This document shows positions 54,041 through 61,325 of a stretch of 64,000 nt of DNA, piece by piece. Made by a program: the position numbers and the translations under genes. The notes under the pieces were generated by a model, which searched no databases, had not been told where the DNA came from, and was given only the letters and a program-made list of their open reading frames with translations. Origin of the DNA: an uncultured Sanguibacteroides sp. (GTDB lineage Bacteria > Bacteroidota > Bacteroidia > Bacteroidales > Marinifilaceae); the NCBI RefSeq assembly GCF_900543425.1, contig NZ_UQRQ01000006.1:1-64000 (forward strand), given 5' to 3'. Every line of letters begins with the position of its first letter. The stretch's first letter is position 1.

Positions 54041-55525
54041 ATGAAAAAACCAGAGAATCAGATATTAATTATATTCGGGGCATCGGGCGATCTGACCAAA
54101 CGTATGTTGTTGCCCTCTTTATTTGAACTTTTTGTCCGTCGCTTGTTACCGGAGCGGTTTCTGATAGTGGGGACTGCCCGTTCCTTTTTCACGGACGAGA
54201 GTTTCCGGGCGGATATAAAAGAAAAGTTACGGGAGTTCGTAAAGGAAAAAGAGAGAATAGACGATTTTTTATCCCTGTTGTATTATCAGACTTTTGATCC
54301 GGAGGGTGGTACCGACGAATTGAGCGAACGGGTCATGAAATTACGTCAAAAGTACGATATTCCGGATCATACCGTCTATTACCTGGCAACTCCTCCCTCC
54401 TCCTACGATTCGATTACCCGCTATTTGCGCGGAAGTCGTTTGCTGCACACGAAAGACGGGTGGCGGCGTATTGTAGTAGAAAAACCTTTTGGTATTAGTT
54501 TGCCTTCTGCTCGAGAGTTGAATCGTTGTGTCAATTCCGTTTTTTCGGAAAACGAAATTTACCGGATCGATCATTTTCTGGGAAAAGAGACGGTGCAAAA
54601 TATATTGGTTTTGCGTTTCGCGAATGAAACTTTCGAAGCCTTGTGGAATCGCAATTACATCGATCACGTGGAGATTTCGGCTCTCGAAACCATCGGTATC
54701 GAAGGGCGGGGAAAATCTTACGAGGGGGTCGGGGCTTTACGGGATATGATTCAAAACCACCTGATGCAGTTATTGGCTTTTGTAGCTATGGAACCTCCTG
54801 CCACGATCGACACGGAGGCCATACGTGACGAAACGGAGAAAGTGATCCGGGCTCTTCGTCCGATGACGGATGACGAGATAGCGAAAAATGTTGTTCGGGC
54901 CCAATATACGGCCGGGAATATTCGAGGAGAAGCGGTTGCGGGTTACCGGGAAGAAAAAAATGTAGCTACGGATTCGGATACGGAAACCTTTGTCGGTATC
55001 CAATTTTTTATAGATAACAGACGCTGGAGTGATGTCCCGTTCTATTTCTTCACGGGAAAACGATTAGAAGAGAAAAAGTCGGAAGTCGTTATCCATTTTA
55101 AGTCTACCCCGCATAAACTATTCAAGGGTGAATGTCCCGGCGATTCCTGCAATCAATTGGTTTTACGTATTAGTCCCGACGAGGGAATCAGGATGAAATT
55201 CGGGTTGAAAATACCGGGAGCCGGATTTGAGGTGGAACAGGTTTCCATGGATTTTAGTTATGCCTCCCTTTGCAAGGAGTATATTCCGGGAGCTTACGAA
55301 CGTCTGTTGCTGGACGTGATGCTGGGTGACTCCATGCTGTATACTCGGAACGATGCCTTGGAAGCCAGTTGGCGTTTTATTGATCCTATTGTGAACTACT
55401 GGGCAAAGCACCGGAACGAAGATATGTTGTACTATGCCGCGGGAGAGAACGGACCGGAGTTGAACGGGGGATGGAATGTTTCTTCCTTGGGAGGCTCTTC
55501 GGATCTCCAAAAATGTAATAGATGA
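54041..55525 (+). CDS. zwf: Glucose-6-phosphate 1-dehydrogenase
   Basis: The 494-residue protein has the coenzyme fold IIFGASGDLTKRMLLPSLFEL, the substrate lysine in VVEKPFG, and the signature RIDHFLGKETVQN, with EKVIRALRPM further on. It makes 6-phosphogluconolactone and NADPH. It pairs with gnd; the gene for the lactonase (pgl), often next in Bacteroidales, is not here, and a DUF2721 gene follows by TGATATG, two bases after the stop. Confidence 0.97.
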   Translation: MKKPENQILIIFGASGDLTKRMLLPSLFELFVRRLLPERFLIVGTARSFFTDESFRADIKEKLREFVKEKERIDDFLSLLYYQTFDPEGGTDELSERVMKLRQKYDIPDHTVYYLATPPSSYDSITRYLRGSRLLHTKDGWRRIVVEKPFGISLPSARELNRCVNSVFSENEIYRIDHFLGKETVQNILVLRFANETFEALWNRNYIDHVEISALETIGIEGRGKSYEGVGALRDMIQNHLMQLLAFVAMEPPATIDTEAIRDETEKVIRALRPMTDDEIAKNVVRAQYTAGNIRGEAVAGYREEKNVATDSDTETFVGIQFFIDNRRWSDVPFYFFTGKRLEEKKSEVVIHFKSTPHKLFKGECPGDSCNQLVLRISPDEGIRMKFGLKIPGAGFEVEQVSMDFSYASLCKEYIPGAYERLLLDVMLGDSMLYTRNDALEASWRFIDPIVNYWAKHRNEDMLYYAAGENGPELNGGWNVSSLGGSSDLQKCNR

Positions 55526-55526
55526 T

Positions 55527-55940
55527 ATGGAAGAGTTGACGTTAACGACACCCTCGATCCTCTTTTCGGCAATATCGCTGATTATGTTGGCCTACACCAA
55601 TCGTTTTCTGGCCTATGCACAGGTGATCCGCAATCTAAAGACGGAACACGAGAAAAACCCGACTCCCATAACGGAAAAACAGCTGGAAAATCTGAAAAAA
55701 CGGCTTTATATGTCTCGCTCCATGCAGATTTACGGGGTAATCAGTTTACTCCTTTGCGTGTTGTGCACTTTTTTTATTTATATCGGTCTTCAATTGACCG
55801 CCGTCTACGTGTTCGGAATCGCTTTGTTGCTATTGGTGATCTCTCTGGGCATATCCGTCCGGGAAATTTTGATCTCGGTAAAAGCGCTGGAATTTCATTT
55901 GGATAACATGACATCCGCTCCTAAAAATAGAAATTCGTAA
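55527..55940 (+). CDS. DUF2721 membrane protein
   Basis: The 137-residue protein has an N-terminal span (PSILFSAISLIMLAYTNRFLAYAQVI), a charged stretch with KQLENLKKRLYMSRSMQIYGVIS, and two closely spaced spans (LLLCVLCTFFIYIGL and VYVFGIALLLLVISLGISV), the DUF2721 pattern. No function is known. The ATG at 55527 follows the zwf stop by one base; the longer frame starting at 55476 overlaps zwf and was rejected. It is the likely third gene of the gnd-zwf transcript. Confidence 0.85.
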   Translation: MEELTLTTPSILFSAISLIMLAYTNRFLAYAQVIRNLKTEHEKNPTPITEKQLENLKKRLYMSRSMQIYGVISLLLCVLCTFFIYIGLQLTAVYVFGIALLLLVISLGISVREILISVKALEFHLDNMTSAPKNRNS

Positions 55941-56054
55941 TTTTCCGAAATGATACGAATGCTGCGTTATTGTAAAAGAAGTCTTGTCATTTTGGATAAA
56001 CTTCTTGTTGAAGGTTGAATGTTTTTGTTTTATGCATTAGAAAACAGTTTTTGA

Positions 56055-56720
56055 TTATCGATTAATTTTTTCTTCTTTTCCACCCCAAATGTTTTTTCCG
56101 TCGACCGAAATCTCTTGCGGCTTGTAAATTTGCGGTTTGTAGAGAATCTTCTCGTCTTGTATAAACTTGCCGTTGTCATCAATATGGTAGCGGCAATCTA
56201 TCCGTTGAGCCTCGAAAGGAGGGGTATCCGGACGAAAATACACGGGTGTTTCCGAGAGTGGTTTTAACCAATACACGGTTAACTTCAAGTCGCTGTCCAA
56301 ACGGTATTGTTTTGTGAATGTGAAATTGTCAAATGAGCCTCCAACGGCTACGTCTAATGTGTCTATGATTTGATAATTAGAATTGAACGTGGCTAACAAG
56401 TGTCGTTCATTCTCTCCTATTTCAATAGCTAAATCTAATAAAATATAATTTTTGCCTTCTGTATTAAAACGTCGAAAGATGGTACAATTGGTGTCATCAT
56501 ATTTAATTCGTTTCTTTAAGTTTACATCGGAATAGGCATGAAGTGATATTTCTGAAGCAAGTTCACTATTGACGGCGTAAAGAGGGGTAGGGTATTTTGT
56601 TAAGTTTGTTATTTCAAAGGGTAGTGAAGTTATCTCGATCTTGTCCACTTTATTTTTTAGTGATGTCGTTTCACTAGAAAATCCTATTAGTAAGGCGATT
56701 AAAAATAATATACTTTTCAT
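56055..56720 (-). CDS. Secreted protein of unknown function
   Basis: The 221-residue protein has a hydrophobic N-terminus (KSILFLIALLIGFSS) that looks like a signal peptide, no lipobox Cys, and a beta-rich body (TEGKNYILLDLAIEIGENERHLLATFNSNYQIIDTLDVAVGG; YRLDSDLKLTVYWLKP). I do not recognise a family. The YQIIDTLDVAVGG...FTFTKQYRLDSDLKLTVYWL part resembles small Bacteroidales periplasmic proteins whose role is unknown. It stands alone, on the strand opposite to zwf and ferritin, with sparse flanks. Confidence 0.7.
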   Translation of the reverse strand: MKSILFLIALLIGFSSETTSLKNKVDKIEITSLPFEITNLTKYPTPLYAVNSELASEISLHAYSDVNLKKRIKYDDTNCTIFRRFNTEGKNYILLDLAIEIGENERHLLATFNSNYQIIDTLDVAVGGSFDNFTFTKQYRLDSDLKLTVYWLKPLSETPVYFRPDTPPFEAQRIDCRYHIDDNGKFIQDEKILYKPQIYKPQEISVDGKNIWGGKEEKINR

Positions 56721-57247
56721 ATCTGTAGTTTTTAATTTGTTTTAGAGTGATATTGTTTCATTTAAATAGAGTCTGTTCTAACGACAGACCCGAGAGACGT
56801 CATGTATTTTAATTCCCACAGAAAGAACCCTGTAAAGTAAAGTTAGTTAGCATCATAGTATGCTTTTAATTTTATTAGGCCGGTTATAGCTAAGTAAATT
56901 TTTCTTTGTGATCTCATTTATTGTCTTGACAGGAAAGAAGAAAAATGACACTTAGACAAAAGAAAAGGAGTGATTTTTTCATAAGGCATATTTTTAGTTT
57001 ACACAATACCCCTCATATCCTCGATTTTACAAAGTTATAATTTATATATTATTTTACAAATAATATGTAAAATTTAATTCGATTTTTGATGTTTAAAAGA
57101 AGGTCGTTTCTATGCCGTACAATTTCGTCGGATCGAAATCGGATTTGTTCCTTTTCTTCCGAATTTCAAAGATTTTGTTTCGTGAGAATTGTTGTTTCAT
57201 ATTTTTAAATAATCTAAGATTTAGACGGGATTTTAACGGTTAAAGAT
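56721..57247. other. Gene-free region upstream of the secreted protein gene
   Basis: This stretch is AT-rich and has no convincing coding frame, tRNA or promoter box that I can support. A short minus-strand frame of about 35 codons near 57.1-57.2 kb has no family similarity that I recognise and may be a remnant. Confidence 0.5.
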
Positions 57248-57281
57248 GATCCCGGAAATTACAAATTCGATTTCCGGGATC
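57248..57281 (-). terminator. Terminator after the DUF4251 gene
   Basis: GATCCCGGAAAT pairs with ATTTCCGGGATC (12 bp, 10-base loop), 26 bases beyond the DUF4251 stop in its direction of transcription; the T run beyond it is short. Confidence 0.65.
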
Positions 57282-57306
57282 AGGTCATTTTGAATGATAT
57301 ATAGCC

Positions 57307-57879
57307 TTATAATTTTCTTCCTTCAAAAATATTGGATTTTTCCGATGGTACGAGATTGCCGTTTAAGATAAGGGTATTGGAATGAAAGGAGGGCAGTATT
57401 GTGGCAGAAGCTTTGTTGTTGCCGACGAGGGAAATGTTCACGTAAGCCGATATTCCTAATCCTTGAACGTAAAAACTGTATGAAACCCTTCCTTTTTTAT
57501 CCGTGCTCATTTTTATATCGGAAACCTTTCCTTCCACGGTTACTCCTCCCAAACCGTTTTGAAGCGGCCGCCCGGTAACGAAACTAACCTGAACGATAGC
57601 CCGGTCTCCCGACATGGAGATAAAATTAGTGGAAGGGGTTACGCTTATCGTTCGTCCTCTTTTGAAGGTCAATGTCTGAGCCTCGAGAACAAAATCCTGT
57701 TTCTTTAACGCCTCGATAGCCGTTTGAAATAATTTTTCATCTTCTTTTTGCCGGGCAAGTTTACGTTTTTCCTGCGTCATTTTTCTTTTTTCTTTGGCCG
57801 TCGTTTTCTCTTGTGCCATCAAAGGGGTTACGCTTGCTAATAAGATAGCCATCATAAACCAGGTAATTATTTTATTCAT
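57307..57879 (-). CDS. DUF4251 secreted protein
   Basis: The 190-residue protein has a signal peptide (residues 1-22, MAQ end), a charged coiled stretch (TAKEKRKMTQEKRKLARQKEDEKLFQTAIEAL) and the DUF4251 body (QDFVLEAQTLTFKRGRTISVTPSTNFISMSGDRAIVQVSFVTGRPLQNGLGGVTVEGKVSD...). DUF4251 occurs in Bacteroidetes; its function is unknown. It is alone in a sparse region, with a terminator hairpin after it. Confidence 0.88.
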   Translation of the reverse strand: MNKIITWFMMAILLASVTPLMAQEKTTAKEKRKMTQEKRKLARQKEDEKLFQTAIEALKKQDFVLEAQTLTFKRGRTISVTPSTNFISMSGDRAIVQVSFVTGRPLQNGLGGVTVEGKVSDIKMSTDKKGRVSYSFYVQGLGISAYVNISLVGNNKASATILPSFHSNTLILNGNLVPSEKSNIFEGRKL

Positions 57880-58309
57880 TTGGCAGAAATTTAAATGTTT
57901 GTTACTAATCTCTTGTGATCGTTTAACGAAAATACGATAAAAAAGTTAACCCTGTACTTGGAATGTCAAAATGACAGATACAATAACGTATTTCGAGTCG
58001 TTAGACGATCGTTGAAAGTTTGTAGAGAAAGAATTATAAGATTGTTATTATATTGCTGATAATAAGTGTATTTGCTTTTGTTTTTTTTATCAGCCTGTTA
58101 TGTTGCTTGAAGATGGGTTAGTGTAAAATAGGTTAATAATTTTAATATAGAGTTTCAATAGTTCGTTTTTGGCTTCTCTTATGTAATAATGTATTGAAAA
58201 TATAAAATAATAGGATCGGTATTATTCGATAGTCGGAATGAGCGGTATAATATGAAAAATAAATAATGTAGTAATAAAAGTAGATACGAACAATTAAAAA
58301 CAAAGAGTT
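57880..58309. other. Gene-free region between DUF4251 and ferritin genes
   Basis: About 430 AT-rich bases hold no ORF, tRNA or terminator that I can support, and no exact TAnnTTTG box upstream of ferritin. GTCAAAATGAC near 57965 is a short palindrome similar to the one before lon. Confidence 0.4.
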
Positions 58310-58792
58310 ATGATGACAGAAAAATTACAAAAGGCAATGAACGAGCAAATCACGGCAGAAATGTGGTCTGCTAATCTATATCTTTCCATGTCTTTCTATT
58401 TGCAGAAAGAAGGTTTTGACGGTTTTGCACACTGGATGAAAAAACAAGCGGGTGAAGAGACCGAACATGCCTGTCTGATGGCAGACTATATGATCAAACG
58501 CGGGGGAGTGCCGAAAGTGGATAAAATCGATGTGGTCCCGCAAGGTTGGGGAAGTCCGCTGGAGGTGTTTGAGCACGTGTATAAACACGAGTGTCACGTT
58601 TCCGAATTGATTGATAATTTGGTCCGGGTGGCCTCCGCAGAAAAAGATAATGCTACCCAAGACTTCCTGTGGGGCTTTGTCCGTGAACAAGTAGAAGAAG
58701 AAGCAACGGCTCAATCTATTGTCGATAAGATAAAGAAAGCCGGAGAGGCGGGATTATTCTTTATGGATGCGAAATTGGGAGAACGTAAATAA
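58310..58792 (+). CDS. ftnA: Ferritin (non-heme, bacterial FtnA type)
   Basis: The 160-residue protein starts LQKAMNEQITAEMWSANLYLSMSFYLQKEGFDGFAHWMKKQAGEETEHACLMADYMIKRGG, with the ferroxidase glutamates Glu and Glu/His at the usual places (E17, EETEH near 50), and ends with QDFLWGFVREQVEEEATAQSIVDKIKKAG. It oxidises and stores iron in a 24-mer shell and protects anaerobes against oxygen. It has its own terminator. The alternative ATG two codons upstream gives nearly the same product. Confidence 0.95.
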   Translation: MMTEKLQKAMNEQITAEMWSANLYLSMSFYLQKEGFDGFAHWMKKQAGEETEHACLMADYMIKRGGVPKVDKIDVVPQGWGSPLEVFEHVYKHECHVSELIDNLVRVASAEKDNATQDFLWGFVREQVEEEATAQSIVDKIKKAGEAGLFFMDAKLGERK

Positions 58793-58821
58793 GTATCCGT
58801 CGGCCGGCTTAAAGAGAGTAG

Positions 58822-58864
58822 AAAAACATACGGACCTTCATTAACGAGGTTCGTATGTTTTTTT
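58822..58864 (+). terminator. Terminator after ferritin gene
   Basis: AAAACATACGGACCT pairs with AGGTTCGTATGTTTT (one mismatch), with T run at the end. Confidence 0.85.
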
Positions 58865-58961
58865 GTGGATAGAATACGTGATAATTCAGGAAAAGTATCA
58901 CGATATGTATCATATTAATTTTATAAATTTTACGAATTAGTATATGCAAATGTGAGTATAT

Positions 58962-59139
58962 AAATAATTTTTTATAACTTACACCTTATTTCTTGGTAAA
59001 ACTAAAGTTTTTGATTCGTATGAAGAGTTGTAGTTACATATTGATAACTCGAATACAGGCAAAATTATTGCTTCGGTTCGTTTTTTTTAATATTAATTTT
59101 ATAACTTGTGAATATGAAAAAAATTCTTTTTACTTTTAA
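58962..59139 (+). pseudogene. Leader copy A plus 5' remnant of an ABC-2/M1-like permease gene
   Basis: The leader 58962-59019 matches the region just before the large gene at 61326 (AATAATTT..TATAACTTA.A.C, then ..AAAGTTTTT...). The frame that starts at ATG 59020 reads MKSCSYILITRIQAKLLLR, paralleling MKSFYSVQVARVQTKLLFR of the large gene for about 19 residues. It then diverges after VFFN and runs into the 485-bp repeat, stopping at 59139. It is a truncated paralogue reduced to its N-terminus. Confidence 0.55.
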
Positions 59140-59581
59140 TTGGTATAATGGTTTTAGGTCACTCTTCAGAGGCAGCAGGGGCTTATGTGCCATGGAGACT
59201 CGATCGCTTGAGCGCGACACTCTCGAATTCAGATACGCTTTCGGTCTATATTTCAGTCATAGAGGATCACCATTATAAAGAACTTGATTATGAATTGAAT
59301 GTTATCATTCCGCAGGTGTTAAAATCATGGGATATCCTATAGTAAAAAAAGAAAAGAAGTTGTTATCCTGATAGGGCATATTCCCGGGAGCATGTAAAAA
59401 GATACACGATAAAGATACCGGAGAAGCTGTTGCCCGGGGAATACAAAATATCTTTCCGGGTATCGGGGAAAGTAAAAACAAGAGAGGGTGAAGTAGTGGA
59501 TATAGAGAAAGAAGTAAAAATACTCAAGATTACGGTAACAGATAGAAAACATTCATCCCGAGATGTGAAAAATAATGGATG
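59097..59581 (+). repeat. 485-bp direct repeat, copy 1
   Basis: Starting TTTTATAACTTGTGAATATG, this is the same as 60583-61066 except for a one-base length difference (TTCTTTTT against TATTTTT) in the signal-peptide region and one G/A change 20 bases later. Similarity continues weakly for some 50 bases after 59581. The copies are 1,486 bp apart. Confidence 0.92.
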
Positions 59582-59624
59582 TGATTTTGTGAGGGCAATA
59601 GTCAATAAAATGAGTTATCTTTAA
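59114..59624 (+). pseudogene. Disrupted small secreted protein gene, copy 1
   Basis: This shares the lesions of copy 2 (in-frame TAG and TAA at 59340-59345) and adds a frameshift in the signal-peptide codons. Translation from ATG 59114 therefore leaves the frame after a few residues (MKKILFTFNWYNG instead of MKKIFLLLISIMVLG). The mature part (GAYVPWRLDRLSATLSNSD...) is open from about codon 20. Downstream of the double stop the same frame stays open to 59622-59624. It is almost certainly non-functional as a full-length secreted protein. Confidence 0.7.
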
Positions 59625-59840
59625 TTATGATTAGTTTGTCCTGAACCCGAGAGAAATGTATTAAATTGATATAGTATTAAAAACTCGTGTTTTATATCAG
59701 TTAACATGTAATACTATTAAATGTTTAAACTATTTGTGTGAATCAAAGTAAGAATTTCAAATGCTTAACTCGATAAAATCGACAAATATAAAGTTTATGT
59801 AATTTATGATTATTAAGATAATAATAACATTTATATATTA

Positions 59841-59960
59841 AATAATTTTCGTAATTTACACTAAATTTTTATGCGGCTAAAATTTTTAATTGACATGGAA
59901 ATTTTTCTTTGCATTTTAATAGTTTAAATACGAGTAAGATTGATACACGGATGGAGGTAG
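59841..59960 (+). pseudogene. Leader copy C, decayed
   Basis: AATAATTTTCGTAATTTACAC...CTAAAATTTTTAATTGACATGG resembles the leader before the permease gene, and the following ATACGAGTAAGATTGATACACGG weakly echoes CGAGTGCAGACAAAATTG of the coding start. The frame is broken within a few codons (ATGGAAATTTTTCTT...TAG). I regard it as an older decayed copy. The rest of 59625-60130 has no gene. Confidence 0.35.
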
Positions 59961-60130
59961 AGATTTTTTTTGACTATTCTGACATTTTATTTTCTCTTGG
60001 AAAAGTACGAGTGTTTTGAGGGGTAAAGGATAGTTGGATGCTTTATATAGAGGATGCTGACGAGTGAAGTTTGATTAATTACGGGTATAGGCTTTCATTA
60101 ATTTATTTATAAATATTAAAAACAGAATGT

Positions 60131-60526
60131 ATGAAAAAGATTTTACTTGTTTTGAGTATGGCGTTTTGTATTTTAACGTCGTTTACTTCCAGTTCTGTAC
60201 AAGGAGACGTGGCATGGATCGTTAGTCCAAACACGGTAACTGTTACCCAGGGTAACATGTTTATCATCGATGTGACAATCTATAAAACCCATGGCGAATT
60301 TACTAGTTTAGCTCTTAAGGCTACTAGTAGTGATTCAACAAGCCTTCCTATTCTTGTCGTTAAAAATCCGAGTCATTTCAATGATAAGGTTATATATCAG
60401 ATTATGGTCGATGCTAGAACGCTAGGGACTTACACTATTGATATAAATCTTTCTGGTTCGTATAACTATAATGGGACTGTATCTTTTAATCAGGACAAAA
60501 CGGCACGCGTGACTGTTGTTCATTAA
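60131..60526 (+). CDS. Small secreted beta-rich protein
   Basis: The 131-residue protein has a signal peptide (KKILLVLSMAFCILTSFTSSSVQG, cleavage near residue 25). The mature part is strand-rich (VSPNTVTVTQGNMFIIDVTIYKTHGEFTSLALKATSS; KVIYQIMVDARTLGTYTIDINLSGSYNYNGTVSFNQDKTARVTVVH), with an immunoglobulin-like alternation. No family is recognised. The ending (strand, G-x-Y-x-I-x-x, strand, charged turn, strand) parallels the ending of the disrupted gene on either side (LPGEYKISFRVSGKVKTREG...KILKITV). It lies between the two direct repeats. Confidence 0.75.
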   Translation: MKKILLVLSMAFCILTSFTSSSVQGDVAWIVSPNTVTVTQGNMFIIDVTIYKTHGEFTSLALKATSSDSTSLPILVVKNPSHFNDKVIYQIMVDARTLGTYTIDINLSGSYNYNGTVSFNQDKTARVTVVH

Positions 60527-60535
60527 TCAAATTGT

Positions 60536-60574
60536 AAAAACCGGTTAATTCTAATGAAAGCCCGGTTTTTCTTT
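60536..60574 (+). terminator. Terminator after the 131-residue protein gene
   Basis: AAAAACCGG pairs with CCGGTTTTT around a 17-base loop, followed by CTTT. Confidence 0.75.
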
Positions 60575-60582
60575 ACTATTTA

Positions 60583-61066
60583 TTTTATAACTTGTGAATA
60601 TGAAAAAAATATTTTTACTTTTAATTAGTATAATGGTTTTAGGTCACTCTTCAGAGGCAGCAGGGGCTTATGTGCCATGGAGACTCGATCGCTTGAGCGC
60701 GACACTCTCGAATTCAGATACGCTTTCGGTCTATATTTCAGTCATAGAGGATCACCATTATAAAGAACTTGATTATGAATTGAATGTTATCATTCCGCAG
60801 GTGTTAAAATCATGGGATATCCTATAGTAAAAAAAGAAAAGAAGTTGTTATCCTGATAGGGCATATTCCCGGGAGCATGTAAAAAGATACACGATAAAGA
60901 TACCGGAGAAGCTGTTGCCCGGGGAATACAAAATATCTTTCCGGGTATCGGGGAAAGTAAAAACAAGAGAGGGTGAAGTAGTGGATATAGAGAAAGAAGT
61001 AAAAATACTCAAGATTACGGTAACAGATAGAAAACATTCATCCCGAGATGTGAAAAATAATGGATG
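60583..61066 (+). repeat. 485-bp direct repeat, copy 2 (484 bp)
   Basis: This is the partner of 59097-59581, starting TTTTATAACTTGTGAATATG and ending AATAATGGATG. Sequences before and after are unrelated or only weakly related, which sets the borders. Confidence 0.92.
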
Positions 61067-61067
61067 A
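60600..61067 (+). pseudogene. Disrupted small secreted protein gene, copy 2
   Basis: From ATG 60600 the frame encodes a signal peptide (MKKIFLLLISIMVLGHSSEAAG) and a beta-rich start (AYVPWRLDRLSATLSNSDTLSVYISVIEDHHYKELDYELNV...VLKSWDIL), then TAG TAA at 60825-60830, giving a 75-residue product. The same frame then reads on, without stops, through KKRSCYPDRAYSREHVKRYTIKIPEKLLPGEYKISFRVSG..., to TGA at 61065-61067. A one-base slip around GATATCCTA and a compensating one around TCCTGAT would join PIVKKEKKLLS between the halves, suggesting two old indels. It may be a short functional protein, but a broken 150-residue gene is more likely. Confidence 0.6.
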
Positions 61068-61325
61068 GAATATTTTAAAAAACATGTGATGTTGTCTTTG
61101 TGATATATGGAGGCGAACAATAGTCAATAGATTGTTGTTTTTGAGTTGCATAGACTTATTCCGGATTCAATAAAATATTTGGAGATTTCAATATTCGCTC
61201 TCGATAAGGTTTTGTAATTGTAAAATTCAAATAAATTGTAACTTCTAAAAAATAGTATTTATTCTCGAATAATTTCTATAACTTATATCGCATTTTTTTT
61301 GATTAAACCAAAGTTTTCAGTTGGC

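Noticed and set aside
57090..57200. Minus-strand frame of about 35 codons
   Set aside because: It is too short, without motif or promoter; it may be a gene remnant, but I cannot support it.
59337..59605. Minus-strand frames in the repeat blocks (also at 60822-61120)
   Set aside because: They recur only because the block is duplicated; composition is not protein-like, and the plus-strand frame has signal peptide and beta pattern.
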